From contig JANSYO010000026.1 of NCBI GenBank assembly GCA_024742395.1, positions 1 through 53,374 on the forward strand: DNA of 53,374 bases, written 5' to 3'. This document shows, in pieces, positions 1 to 9,329 of this stretch (positions are counted from its first letter, which is position 1; every line of letters begins with the position of its first letter). This DNA comes from Cytophagales bacterium (GTDB lineage: Bacteria; Bacteroidota; Bacteroidia; Cytophagales; Spirosomataceae). The notes below the pieces were generated by a model. The model saw nothing but the letters and a program-made list of their open reading frames with translations. It was not told the origin of the DNA and did not search any database. The translations under genes and the position numbers were made by a program.

Positions 1-60
1 AACGCCGTTGTTCTGCTAAGTCTCCGACTTAGCAGGGATGTATTACAGTCTCCAGACCGT
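1..60. repeat. REP-like multi-hairpin repeat, copy A (cut by window edge)
   Basis: Positions 13-35 form a hairpin with perfect 10-bp arms (CTGCTAAGTC and GACTTAGCAG) and a 3-nt loop. An imperfect small palindrome follows at about 46-59. The block starts with AACGCCGTTGTT and closely matches 833-891 on the other side of the transposase gene. REP elements flanking a RAYT gene are a known arrangement, because the transposase acts on such palindromes. Confidence 0.75.
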
Positions 61-141
61 TATATGAAAACGACACATTTATGCCATTTTGTTTTTTAGT
101 TCATAACCTCAATTTTCTATATTTATCGAAACAAAGAACAC

Positions 142-748
142 ATGACTAATGGATATCATATTGGCGATCAGGCAGCTCCACATTTCTTAACTTTTACAAT
201 AGTAGACTGGGTGGATATCTTCACTCGTAAAAAATACAGGGATTTGTTTCTGGAAAGCCTTAAGTTTTGTCAAAAGAACAAAGGATTAGAACTGTATGCG
301 TTCGTAATTATGTCTAATCATGTTCATTTAATAATTCAATCAAAATTTGGCAAGCTATCTGATTTAGTTAGGGATTTAAAAAAGTATACCGCAAGAAATA
401 TCATTGATGATCTTTTGTCAGAGAATAGCGGAGAGTCACGGTCTGAATGGATGTTAAAACGCTTTGAATTCGCTGCAAGAAGTAACAGAAGAAATAGTGA
501 TTTTCAATTATGGAAATATGGAAACACCAATGGAAATATATTCTGAACCATTTTTGTGGCAGAAAATCAATTACATCCACATGAATCCTGTAAGAGCAGG
601 CTGGGTAAAAAGAGCTTCTGAATACATGTATTCGAGTGCGTCTAATTTTGTAGGTAATACCGGAATTCTTGACTTTGAATTGCCTTCAATTCCTATCATA
701 GATTCGGTTAGCTCTAAATCTATCATTCAAGATATTGAAAACTGGTAA
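142..748 (+). pseudogene. REP-associated tyrosine transposase (RAYT, Y1_Tnp family), frameshifted
   Basis: The product is a Y1/HUH single-strand transposase of the IS200-like, REP-associated type. The 5' part (142-546) holds the metal-binding motif MSNHVHLI (H60, H62) and the likely nucleophile Y82 in LKKYTAR. The C-terminal part (WQKINYIHMNPVRAGWV, then YSSASNF) is read only in the next frame, ending at 748. Both frames cover the family stretch 'LWxxGNxPxE', so the break lies at about 523-528. One extra base or two missing bases would explain it; the family usually has HP here and the His is lost. Without the shift the protein would be about 200 residues, a normal RAYT length. REP-like hairpin repeats lie on both sides. 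It is probably inactive unless a programmed shift or a sequence error is involved. Confidence 0.85.
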
Positions 749-785
749 GCATTAAATTCTACCGGTATAAAGGAGAAGATATATC

Positions 786-891
786 AGGTCAGGAGACCTG
801 AATTCACTACCACGAAGTCAGAGACTTCGTGGAACGCCGTTGTTCTGCTAAGTCTCAGACTTAGCAGTGGTGTTTTGCGGTCTCCCGACCG
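786..891. repeat. REP-like multi-hairpin repeat, copy B (complete)
   Basis: Four palindromes occur in series. AGGTCAGGAGACCT is at 786-799. A hairpin with arms CCACGAAGTC/GACTTCGTGG spans 810-832. A hairpin with arms CTGCTAAGTC/GACTTAGCAG spans 845-867. CGGTCTCCCGACCG is at 878-891. The first and last are complementary in type (GGTC...GACC), so the whole unit can be bounded by them. The right half is the near twin of copy A at 1-60. It lies 37 bp after the broken transposase gene. Confidence 0.8.
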
Positions 892-973
892 AAAAAAGAC
901 AACGAAAATCAAATTAGAATGAACCTTCGAGTTTTTTTTAGAGGCAAAGGGTATGTTGACTAAGTAGTGTGAC

Positions 974-1047
974 AGGTCAGGAGACCTTATTTCACTGCAT
1001 AGAAGTCGGAGACTTCGAAGAACGTAGTTATAACAGTTCCCTGACCG
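974..1047. repeat. REP-like repeat, diverged copy C
   Basis: The copy begins with the same 14-bp palindrome as copy B (974-987) and has a hairpin GAAGTC/GACTTC at 1002-1016. It ends in a degenerate CTGACCGA. The second hairpin of copy B is eroded. The rest of 749-1149 shows no credible gene. Confidence 0.65.
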
Positions 1048-1149
1048 AATAATGTTTACTGAAGGTAAAATAAATTGACCGTTTAAGCCAGACTTTTTTA
1101 TCGCTGACCTCGACTTCGAAGAATCAACAGAAACAGAAATAATACATCC

Positions 1150-3942
1150 TTAGCCTCTTCTTTTAGCAGGTCTGAAATTACGGATGCTATAGGTGAAATT
1201 GAGCATGTAATAACGACTCAGAACTAAGGACTTATTGTCTGCCACGTAGGCAGCCGTAATTTCTCTTGAAATACTATTGTTTTGACCCAAAATATCAAAG
1301 GCCGAGAGGCTAATCTCTGCCTGATCTTTTTTGAGGAACTTATAGGCGGCTTTTGCTGAGAGCAGGGTGAAGTTTTGTTCAAAGCCTTCAATACCGGCTA
1401 AATAAGTGTTGGTTCCTTTTAAATTAAATAATAATCCGCTTTTGCTGAGTAAGTTAAGAGATAAGCCCAGATTTTGAGTATAGTAATTGCTGTTTAAGTC
1501 TTGTTGAAGGGTATTGTCAATAATATTGTATCCGCCATTATAAGAAACAGTAAAGTCGATTTGCTCTGAGATATTACTACCTAAAACCGCTCCCATAGTC
1601 AGGCCTGTATTTTTGGCAATGTTTTCTACATTGTTCACAAGCCCGGGTGTAATGGAATGGTTTACACCTACATTAAGATTTAGGTTTGATTTCAATGCCG
1701 AAAGTGGAAAGCCATAAGTGACAAAAGAACGGTATGACTGGCTGTTACCATAATTCTGAGGTAGGCTTAGAGAAGCTCCTCTTAGTAATGGAATTCCGTT
1801 ATAAACCGTGTCTTTGATGGCAATGGTACTGATCGTTGAAATATTATCGAAAGTATAATTCCCCACTAAGTAGGCATAAAATGTACTACCTTTTTCAATA
1901 TTAGCACTGTTATAGCGTAGCGTTAAACTGTGATTATTCTCCTGATCCAGATTTGGATTCCCTGCTGAAAGTTGAAGCGGATTACTGTTGTCCACCACAT
2001 TTTGTAACTGCGTGATACTCGGAGCATTGGTTGATGTTCTGTAATAAATTCGGAAGTTCTTTTCCTTACTTATAGAATATCTTAGCATGGCAAAAGGTAA
2101 AAGATTATTGAATCGCCTGGTTGTCGTCAAATTCTGGGGAAACAATTGCTCGCCATCCAGAGTAGCCACCTGATAGTTCAGGTTAGCGAAAAACATAAAA
2201 TCGCGTCCTTTTGCGTACCGGTAACCTGCACTCATTGTCTGGGTGTTGTACTGATTAAGAAAACTGTTGCTTAAATTTTCGTTGAGGTTACTAAAAGTAC
2301 CAGTCTCTGTGTTAAAGTCATAGGTTGACTGATCAGATTCATTGTCTGCCCAGTCTGTCTTATATGAAAACCTTAAACTACTTTTCTCTGTCAGTGGATG
2401 AGAGTAATCTGCCCTAACATCAAAAGAATTATTGAGCACAATTTTACTAGCTTCCTGATTGAGGTTCAGGTCATTTATATTCAACTGGTCTTCAGATAAT
2501 AGAGAGGATTGGTAGTCCTGGTTTGATTTATTGTTTCCTACACCTACAGAAAAAGTCTGACCTCTCTTCTCAAATCTATGACGATAAAGCAGGTTAAACT
2601 TCAGATTGTATGCATCGTTTCCTGAGCTTGAGGTGGTTATAGTATGATTTAGAATATCGTTAACAATATCAGTTCTACCATCTATATAATTGCTGATTTC
2701 TGCATTTTGAAAGCTAATGGCCGGAGTAAAAATCAGTGAGTTAACTTTATTAATGTCATACTGCATCCGCAGGTTAATTCTATGATTGAGGTTTTGCTTG
2801 CTGCCTGCGTTGTATTCACGGTATTCCTGACTAACATTTTCTCCAAGAAAAGTCGTCTGATTCAAAGTATCTACGGAGTTATTATCTGTTTGGTTATAAA
2901 AATAACTCATATTTAATTTCACTTTATCGCCCCAGTCATCTGTCAGATTTATACCAAATGCATTGGTTTGAGTGATACCGCTTTGGCCATTCACAAGAAA
3001 ATCATTTGAGTTTGCCCCCACAGAGCCACCGCCACGTCTGCCGCCTCTTCCCCCTCTGCCAGAGCTGCTGCTGCCCAATACCCCAAGCAAATCATCAGAG
3101 GAGAAATTGGTTTGATTGATATTATTGGAAAGGCCGATTAGTGATATTCTTAAATCTTCATTGAAATAGTTGACATTTCCGCCCAAACTGTATCGGTCAT
3201 TGGTGCCGTAACCGGCGTACACCTTTCCAAACTGCCCATTACTTTTTCCACTTTTAGTGACAATGTTGATAGTTTTCTCTGTGTTTCCATCATCTGTACC
3301 AGAGAATTGAGATTGGTCGCTTAACCGATCAAAAACTTCAATTTTGTCAATAATTTCTGCAGGAAGGTTTTTGAGAGCCGCGTTGGCATCATTACCAAAA
3401 AACTCCCGGCCATCCACGGTCACACGTTTTACATCTTCGCCTTGTGCCTGCAGTTTACCATCCTGATACTGAACACCTGGCATCTTTTTGACCAGGTCTT
3501 CAGCAGAAGCATCAGGGTTAACTTTATACGCGTCTGCATTAAACTGTAAAGTATCTCCTTTCAATTCTACTCTTACTTGCTTGGCTTTCACTTCTACCTC
3601 TCCCAATAGCTTAGAATCTTCTTCCAGAATGATCTGTGAAAACACCTTATCATTGGCCAGTAGTGGTACCCTTTCAGTTTTAGCTACAAAGCCTACAGAA
3701 GTGATTTTTAAAAGGTAAAATCCTTTAGGTATATTCTTAAGTTCAAAATCACCGTTCTCATTACTGAACGTCGCTTTTTGAAAAGTAGAATCCCTTTGCG
3801 AGCTCAAAATCACTGTAGCAGATACAATGCTCTCATTGTTTGAGTCTGTTAGCTTCCCTGATACGGAGAATGAGTTTTGAGAAAAAGCCTGGGAAATAAA
3901 AAATGTAAGAAATACAGTGGTAAAAAGTCTATTCATGGTCAA
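1150..3942 (-). CDS. Outer-membrane beta-barrel protein, TonB-dependent receptor-like (OMP_b-brl_3 type)
   Basis: This is a 930-residue outer-membrane protein. It has a signal peptide ending in FFISQAFSQ, a CarboxypepD-reg-like beta-sandwich at about residues 25-110, a plug-like region at about 115-230 (MPGVQYQDG, VTVDGREFFGND, IDKIEVFDRLSDQ) and a long barrel to the C-terminus. A Gly/Arg-rich loop (GRGGRGGRRGGGS) lies at about 295-308. The family resembles SusC-like TonB-dependent receptors but lacks the EEVVVVGYG box and has no SusD partner nearby, so the ligand is unknown. Two ATGs lie two codons apart and the second (3936) may be the real start. It stands alone, divergent from the Crp-like gene, and shows no obvious link to the pectin genes. 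Confidence 0.85.
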   Translation of the reverse strand: MTMNRLFTTVFLTFFISQAFSQNSFSVSGKLTDSNNESIVSATVILSSQRDSTFQKATFSNENGDFELKNIPKGFYLLKITSVGFVAKTERVPLLANDKVFSQIILEEDSKLLGEVEVKAKQVRVELKGDTLQFNADAYKVNPDASAEDLVKKMPGVQYQDGKLQAQGEDVKRVTVDGREFFGNDANAALKNLPAEIIDKIEVFDRLSDQSQFSGTDDGNTEKTINIVTKSGKSNGQFGKVYAGYGTNDRYSLGGNVNYFNEDLRISLIGLSNNINQTNFSSDDLLGVLGSSSSGRGGRGGRRGGGSVGANSNDFLVNGQSGITQTNAFGINLTDDWGDKVKLNMSYFYNQTDNNSVDTLNQTTFLGENVSQEYREYNAGSKQNLNHRINLRMQYDINKVNSLIFTPAISFQNAEISNYIDGRTDIVNDILNHTITTSSSGNDAYNLKFNLLYRHRFEKRGQTFSVGVGNNKSNQDYQSSLLSEDQLNINDLNLNQEASKIVLNNSFDVRADYSHPLTEKSSLRFSYKTDWADNESDQSTYDFNTETGTFSNLNENLSNSFLNQYNTQTMSAGYRYAKGRDFMFFANLNYQVATLDGEQLFPQNLTTTRRFNNLLPFAMLRYSISKEKNFRIYYRTSTNAPSITQLQNVVDNSNPLQLSAGNPNLDQENNHSLTLRYNSANIEKGSTFYAYLVGNYTFDNISTISTIAIKDTVYNGIPLLRGASLSLPQNYGNSQSYRSFVTYGFPLSALKSNLNLNVGVNHSITPGLVNNVENIAKNTGLTMGAVLGSNISEQIDFTVSYNGGYNIIDNTLQQDLNSNYYTQNLGLSLNLLSKSGLLFNLKGTNTYLAGIEGFEQNFTLLSAKAAYKFLKKDQAEISLSAFDILGQNNSISREITAAYVADNKSLVLSRYYMLNFTYSIRNFRPAKRRG

Positions 3943-4147
3943 TTATTAAGACCCTAAGACGCCTGAAAAATTCAAAGGTTTAGGCAGGAGAAGAAATTAA
4001 TTAAAAAAAATCTAGAGTACCAGTAAACGAACCTTGCTAAAACATGCCTGAATATTAATTTACAAATAATTTGGCCAAACGAATTCAACGAATAAACTAC
4101 CTTTAAGAAATTGTCAAATTAAAGATTCATATACCCTATAATTAAAC

Positions 4148-4720
4148 ATGTCTTTTCATTTACTGAAGCAAAACATTGAAAACCATATTCAGATTAATCA
4201 GGACGATCTGGACACGTTTTGCAGTCACTTTGAAGTCAAAGAACTAAAGAAGAAAGAGTATTTATTAAGACAAGGCAGCGTTTGTCGGTACGAAGGTTTC
4301 GTGGTGGAAGGTTGTTTTCGGGTTTTCACTACCGATGAAAAAGGAAATGAGAACACCTTATATTTCGCAGCCAGTGACTGGTGGCTCATGGATATTGACA
4401 GTTTCATGAATCAGACCCCCTCAGATTTAAATATCCAAGCTCTAGAAGACAGTAAAGTCCTGTTAATTAACAGAACAAATAAGCTTTCGTTGTATGATTC
4501 AATTCCTGTGATAGAAAAACTCTTCCGGGTGATGTCACAGAAGGCTTTGGTGGCTTGGCAACGGCGTCTGGTGCGAAACCATTCACAAACCGCTAAAGAA
4601 CGTTATCTGCACTTTACTGCCACCTACCCGTATATTGCTTCAAAACTGACCGACAAACAAATAGCGAACTACCTTGGAATCACTCACGAGTTTTTAAGTA
4701 AAATCAAAAAACAGACTTAG
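4148..4720 (+). CDS. Crp/Fnr-family transcriptional regulator
   Basis: The protein has 190 residues. The N-terminal cyclic-nucleotide-binding-like beta-barrel spans about 20-115 (LLRQGSVCRYEGFVVEGCFR). A helical linker follows, then a winged helix with the recognition segment LTDKQIANYLGITHEFLSKI near the C-terminus. This is the common short Bacteroidota subgroup, which lacks Fnr-type Fe-S cysteines. The effector is unknown. It is separated by 205 bp from the divergent barrel gene, which it might control (inference from position only). Confidence 0.88.
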   Translation: MSFHLLKQNIENHIQINQDDLDTFCSHFEVKELKKKEYLLRQGSVCRYEGFVVEGCFRVFTTDEKGNENTLYFAASDWWLMDIDSFMNQTPSDLNIQALEDSKVLLINRTNKLSLYDSIPVIEKLFRVMSQKALVAWQRRLVRNHSQTAKERYLHFTATYPYIASKLTDKQIANYLGITHEFLSKIKKQT

Positions 4721-5067
4721 TAGTTATTCATACTACTACCGTTAAATCAATAGTTTACTTTACAGCGAATTAAATTATAAGATAAGCTTATTTTTGAAAT
4801 AGGGAGAGATGATCAAAAGCCTTTCTATTGAGGAAACTAGAACGATTTATACGTAATTGTTGGCTATTTTTCATCTGAACTAATGTTGTGTCAAAATCTA
4901 ACAATTGAAACTCAATTCAGGAATTAGAACAATAAAATTAATATTCTTTGGTTCACTGATTCTAAAGGTCAGCTACAGGAAATTGGAAAAAATAACGCTG
5001 AATATGATAGAAGGGAATCTTCAGAAGAAAAGGAATAAAGAAGTACGTTTTTCAAACAGGTAAACAA
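4721..5067. other. Intergenic region without recognisable gene
   Basis: This stretch of 347 bp is A+T-rich, with stops in all frames and no homologous reading frame that I recognise. It holds the first copy of the 24-bp direct repeat (4734-4757) and the upstream region of the AraC-type gene. Confidence 0.6.
4734..4757. repeat. 24-bp direct repeat, left copy
   Basis: It matches 6516-6539 in 23 of 24 positions (shared core AATCAATAGTTTA preceded by TACTACCGTT). The two copies enclose the AraC-type regulator and the DUF1398 gene. Neither forms a strong hairpin. Confidence 0.6.
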
Positions 5068-5832
5068 TTGAAATTTGACAAGTATTTTCCAACCGACCAG
5101 CTAAAACCCTACGTAAAATATTATGTAGTGTCAGAGAATGAATTGGAAAGTACATATAAGGTTTTCCCTACTCCCGGACTTGTTATTGGCTTTCAATACA
5201 AAGGTCAACTGGCCTGCATAAAAGACCAGAAAGAGACGCATCTTTCTAGTGCCGGAATAACAGGCGTAATAGATACGTATAGAGTCTTTAAAAATTCGGC
5301 AAACATTGGAACCCTATTGGTTTTCTTTACTGAAATTGGCTTTACTCAGTTCGTTTCGCCTCCAGCCCATGAACTCTTTAATCTAAGTTTATCTCTTAAG
5401 GACATTTTTAATAAAAACACCATAGAGGAAGTAGAAGAAAGACTAAGCACTTCTGACTCAGACATACTTCGTATAAATATCATAGAACAGTTTTTAATCT
5501 GTCACCTTAAAGACATACAAACCGACAAATTGATTGTGGAGGCCCTTAGACTCATTTACCTATCCGGTGGATCCATACGAATCAGTGAGTTGATCCAAAA
5601 ACTATGTATTAGTCAAAGTCCGTTTGAAAAGAGATTTAGAAAAGTGGTTGGTACTACCGCCAAGAAGTTTGCTTCAATTGTTCGTTTCAATTCTGTACTC
5701 GCCAACTTAAGCGAAAATAAAACGCTGACAGAAACCTGTTATGAAAACTATTTCTTTGACCAGGCTCATTTTATCAAAGACTTTAAGCAGTACACAGGCG
5801 AAACCCCCGAAAACTTTAAACGCTTCTTATAA
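5068..5832 (+). CDS. AraC-type helix-turn-helix regulator
   Basis: The protein has 254 residues. The N-terminal sensor region is of the DUF6597-like beta type (MKFDKYFPTDQLKPYVKYY, VFPTPGLVIGFQYKG). The C-terminal AraC double HTH spans about 165-254 (IRISELIQKLCISQSPFEKRF and FDQAHFIKDFKQYTGETPENF). The start is TTG at 5068, preceded by ACAGG about 8 bases upstream. There is no in-frame ATG at that position, and the protein aligns from here with the family's usual N-terminus. The target is unknown. The DUF1398 gene 168 bp downstream is a plausible one. Confidence 0.85.
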   Translation: MKFDKYFPTDQLKPYVKYYVVSENELESTYKVFPTPGLVIGFQYKGQLACIKDQKETHLSSAGITGVIDTYRVFKNSANIGTLLVFFTEIGFTQFVSPPAHELFNLSLSLKDIFNKNTIEEVEERLSTSDSDILRINIIEQFLICHLKDIQTDKLIVEALRLIYLSGGSIRISELIQKLCISQSPFEKRFRKVVGTTAKKFASIVRFNSVLANLSENKTLTETCYENYFFDQAHFIKDFKQYTGETPENFKRFL

Positions 5833-6000
5833 AGAAACGATTTTTTACAATTACCAATGATCAGAGAGGTGGACCTTTGCCAATACTAAAAGGACAAAAA
5901 CCTTGAATTAAGCAGGACTGGTATGATACTCAGATTGTCAATTAAAGTCTAAATGCAGAGGTAAGAACAATTATTATTTAACCCAATAAACACAAAACAA

Positions 6001-6390
6001 ATGTTTACAATAGATCAAATAAGAACAGCTCATAGTAAAGTAAAATCTGGTGCCGACTTCCCCTCTTACATCAAAGAAATTAAAAGCTTAGGTGTAACTC
6101 ATTATGAAGCCTATGTTTCTGATGGCCATATTGACTATCATGGAGCAAACAATTATACTGTAGTAGTTCCTGCAAAGTTTGACAACTTATTAGTTGCCGA
6201 CACGCCACAAAGAGAAGAATTTAAGAGAGAGTTAATCGCTCATCAAGAAGGCAAAACCAACTTTTTAACTTTCATTAAAATGTGTGCATCCTGTGGCATT
6301 GAAAAGTGGACCATCTTTATGGATAAAATGACTTGTGTCTATTATGATAAAGCAGGAAATGAACTATTGGTTGAGCCAATTCCACAATAA
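6001..6390 (+). CDS. DUF1398 family protein (YbcV-like)
   Basis: This small cytoplasmic protein of 129 residues has the DUF1398 pattern: an N-terminal helix with SGADFPSYIKEIKSLGV, the central YEAYVSDGHIDYHG and the C-terminal CGIEKWTIFMDKMTCVYYD. Its length is normal for the family, whose function is not established. The start ATG follows AACACAAAACAA, which has no strong Shine-Dalgarno sequence, as is usual in Bacteroidota. It lies inside the segment bounded by the 24-bp direct repeats. Confidence 0.85.
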   Translation: MFTIDQIRTAHSKVKSGADFPSYIKEIKSLGVTHYEAYVSDGHIDYHGANNYTVVVPAKFDNLLVADTPQREEFKRELIAHQEGKTNFLTFIKMCASCGIEKWTIFMDKMTCVYYDKAGNELLVEPIPQ

Positions 6391-6692
6391 AAACCGCCTG
6401 CCCGGTAATGAAAGGGCTGTCGGAGTATTAACAATTTCAAGATCTCCAATAAATTGGCTTTCAGGTCTGGAAACCTTAACTCGAATCTCTGAACACGCCC
6501 CTCTAATTCTCCCAATACTACCGTTTAATCAATAGTTTAAACTCTGACTATTACAATTAACAGGATTTTCTAACTTTGGTAAAAAAGGATTCACACTAGC
6601 TTTTGATGGAAGGGCAATAAAGAGATTTATGACACCTTAGGGCTTTTGTTTGTTTATACTAATGTTAGCACCAATATGAAAAACAATACTGA
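6391..6692. other. Intergenic region upstream of mcrB
   Basis: No credible gene is present. The region carries the right copy of the 24-bp direct repeat (6516-6539) and a -7-like element TAACTTTG at 6571-6578 that fits TAnnTTTG. No convincing -33 TTTG lies at the right distance, so promoter assignment for mcrBC is tentative. Confidence 0.45.
6516..6539. repeat. 24-bp direct repeat, right copy
   Basis: It is the partner of 4734-4757 with one mismatch. It lies 126 bp after the DUF1398 stop, in the leader of the McrBC genes. Confidence 0.6.
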
Positions 6693-9329
6693 ATGAGTCT
6701 TAAACAACTTAATGATAAATCTAAAGAATTTGACCTGCCCAAAGATAACATCGATAAAAGGGAGAATGACAGGCAGTCATTCGTTTCAAAATTTCCAATT
6801 GATACCATCAAAGACTTAAGCATTGACGAATATGTCCAAGGTACAGATGAAAATAGTTTTTGTTATTGGTTAGAATTCAAAAATATACTTTTTGGAATAG
6901 GTGGTGGAAACGCTTCAAAATTTGGTATTTACAAAGCTAAAGACGGAAAATATTACACAAGCTATGGCAAAAACAAAAGGGAACTAACTGGACAAGAGCT
7001 TAAAGATTCTTTCAATCAAATTAAAGCTGGTATTATTCAGGCTCTTAAGTACACCAAGAATGATCAGATTGATAAAATCAAAACTATTAATCTGCCATTA
7101 TGGAATATGGTTTTACAAAAAATTCTATCCATTTATTATCCTGACAAATTCATTACAATAGGCTCACCTGATGTATTAATTGAGTGTGCGAGAGATATTA
7201 GGATAAAAGGAGTAGAATTAAAACCTGAAAACTCTATTGAAATCAATTATGAGTGCAAGAAGGCTCTTACTTCATTGCCTGAATATAGCGACTGGACTTA
7301 TGAAAAAATTGGATCGTTTATCTGGCAAACATACCTAGATGACTCGAAACGCGACTATTACATCTTAGGTTCTAAATACGGAGAGCATGCTGACCAAGAT
7401 GTCTTTCCAGAAATGCTAGAAAAACAAGTCATTGTCACTGGCTTTGCTTCACAATTAAATCTTGAAGAATATTATCTTAAAAATCATTCTGAAATAACTG
7501 AATATCTATCCGAACAAGGAGAAGACCGCAAATCATATAATGCTTTAAAGTATTTCTTGACATTGAAGGTTGGCGACAGAGTTGCCATAAAAGCGGACGG
7601 CTCACCAAAGGGTAAAAAAGGTTTCTTATCAATTGTTGGGATTGCCGAAATAATCGAAAAAGATGGTGAAATATACAGACACGATCCCAATGGGCTTGGA
7701 CATCTTATTAATGTTAAATTTATAAAAGCTCCCGTTTACAAAGAATTTGATTTAGGAGGGTACGGTAGAACTATCCATAAACTATCTAAGCCTGACCACA
7801 TTGATCTAATATTTAAAAGTGAATACTCTCCAGTACCGATTGAGGATTTGTATAATATTCCTAAAGAAGTCAGGGTGATTTATGCATATCTCAAAAACTC
7901 TCTAAGTCACCGAAAAATCCAATCTGAAGTATTAGGAGAGGATGCTCCTGCTCGTGGAGGTGGATTTTTAGCTATGCAGATTCTCCATGAATATGAAATA
8001 GAAGGTGATAAAAAAGGAGTTCTGAACAAGACGCCATTTCATATTGAATATGAAAAAGCAGAGGGGAAATATCTTGAAGCTCTTAATCTCCTTAAAAAAT
8101 ACTACCCTGAGTTTGTTGAAGGCACTGAAAAGAATAATAAAATGAGATTTCCATTAAACACCATTTTATACGGACCTCCTGGCACTGGTAAAACATACAA
8201 TACAGTTCTAAGGGCAGCAGAAATTATTGAAAATCGAAAGATTGACTCTTATGATGAAGCACTTGAGATTTTCAAAGCCAATCTTCACGAACAAATTGAA
8301 TTCATCACTTTTCATCAGAACTTTAGCTATGAAGACTTTATTCAAGGTTTAAGGCCAGATACAGAAAACGATAAAGAATTAACATTTGAAAGGAAAGATG
8401 GCGTTTTTAAAGTCATAGCAGACAAAGCCTTAAAAAACATTTCAGCTTCTGAACAACCTCCTGTCGCTAAAAAAACATTCGAAGAAACTTTTAATGAATT
8501 TGTTTACCCACTAGTTGAAGGTGAAGTAGAAGAGATTGAAGTAAAAATGAAGAAAGTTTCTTACTTCATTACCGCAATCACTAACAAATCAATTGAATTC
8601 AGAAAAACCAGTGGTGGAACTGAACATACATTAAGCATTTCAACCCTAAGAAAAATGTATGATGCTGAATCCGTTTTGGATATACAAGGTCTCTCCTCTT
8701 ACTACTCTCCATTACTAGATGAACTCCTTAGGATTGGTAAAGACTCCACTGGTAAAAAGGAAATTATTCAAAGAAAAAACTATGTCATCATTATTGACGA
8801 AATAAACCGTGCCAATATTTCTAGAGTTTTCGGTGAACTTATCACATTGATTGAACCAGACAAACGCTCACATGGTAAAATCCCAATGGAAGCAAAGTTA
8901 CCTTCTGGTGACACTTTTATAGTTCCGTCAAACTTATATATCATTGGAACTATGAACACCGCTGATAAATCTATTGCACTGCTTGACATTGCTTTAAGAA
9001 GAAGATTCGAGTTTGAACCAATGTATCCAAAATACTCAGAGGATGGTATAAATGTAAATGATGAAGATATTTTAAAATCTATTAACGAATCTATTATTTC
9101 AGATAAAGGACATGATTTCCAGATTGGTCACTCATATTTTATGGACTCCAAAGAAGATCCATATGATTTCAAAAGAAGAATGAATGTAAAAGTAATTCCT
9201 CTTTTATTAGAATATTTCATGAATGACGCAAAAACAGTTGCACAAATAGTTTCCAAAGCTTTATCAAATGCCCAATATAATATTGATGAAAAGTCTTGGC
9301 CTTTAAGAATTACTGAGAATAATGATTAA
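6693..9329 (+). CDS. mcrB: McrB-type AAA+ NTPase, modification-dependent restriction motor
   Basis: This is the NTPase and DNA-recognition subunit of a type IV, modified-DNA-specific restriction system (878 residues). The first ~480 residues form an N-terminal specificity region. At about 245-350 the pattern LKVGDRVAIKADGS...LSIVGIAEII resembles the EVE/PUA-like modified-base readers (inference). The AAA+ core has Walker A GPPGTGKT at 494-501, Walker B VIIIDEIN with D702/E703, and the McrB signature GTMNTADKS followed by LLDIALRRRFEF (sensor/Arg-finger region). About 200 residues separate Walker A from Walker B, longer than in E. coli McrB, so a domain is inserted there. The stop overlaps the mcrC start by 8 bp. 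The gene is more A+T-rich than the pectin genes, fitting a mobile defence locus. Confidence 0.92.
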   Translation: MSLKQLNDKSKEFDLPKDNIDKRENDRQSFVSKFPIDTIKDLSIDEYVQGTDENSFCYWLEFKNILFGIGGGNASKFGIYKAKDGKYYTSYGKNKRELTGQELKDSFNQIKAGIIQALKYTKNDQIDKIKTINLPLWNMVLQKILSIYYPDKFITIGSPDVLIECARDIRIKGVELKPENSIEINYECKKALTSLPEYSDWTYEKIGSFIWQTYLDDSKRDYYILGSKYGEHADQDVFPEMLEKQVIVTGFASQLNLEEYYLKNHSEITEYLSEQGEDRKSYNALKYFLTLKVGDRVAIKADGSPKGKKGFLSIVGIAEIIEKDGEIYRHDPNGLGHLINVKFIKAPVYKEFDLGGYGRTIHKLSKPDHIDLIFKSEYSPVPIEDLYNIPKEVRVIYAYLKNSLSHRKIQSEVLGEDAPARGGGFLAMQILHEYEIEGDKKGVLNKTPFHIEYEKAEGKYLEALNLLKKYYPEFVEGTEKNNKMRFPLNTILYGPPGTGKTYNTVLRAAEIIENRKIDSYDEALEIFKANLHEQIEFITFHQNFSYEDFIQGLRPDTENDKELTFERKDGVFKVIADKALKNISASEQPPVAKKTFEETFNEFVYPLVEGEVEEIEVKMKKVSYFITAITNKSIEFRKTSGGTEHTLSISTLRKMYDAESVLDIQGLSSYYSPLLDELLRIGKDSTGKKEIIQRKNYVIIIDEINRANISRVFGELITLIEPDKRSHGKIPMEAKLPSGDTFIVPSNLYIIGTMNTADKSIALLDIALRRRFEFEPMYPKYSEDGINVNDEDILKSINESIISDKGHDFQIGHSYFMDSKEDPYDFKRRMNVKVIPLLLEYFMNDAKTVAQIVSKALSNAQYNIDEKSWPLRITENND

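Noticed and set aside
6335-6535. 66-codon frame overlapping the end of DUF1398
   Set aside because: Overlaps the real gene in another frame; no ribosome site or recognisable sequence.
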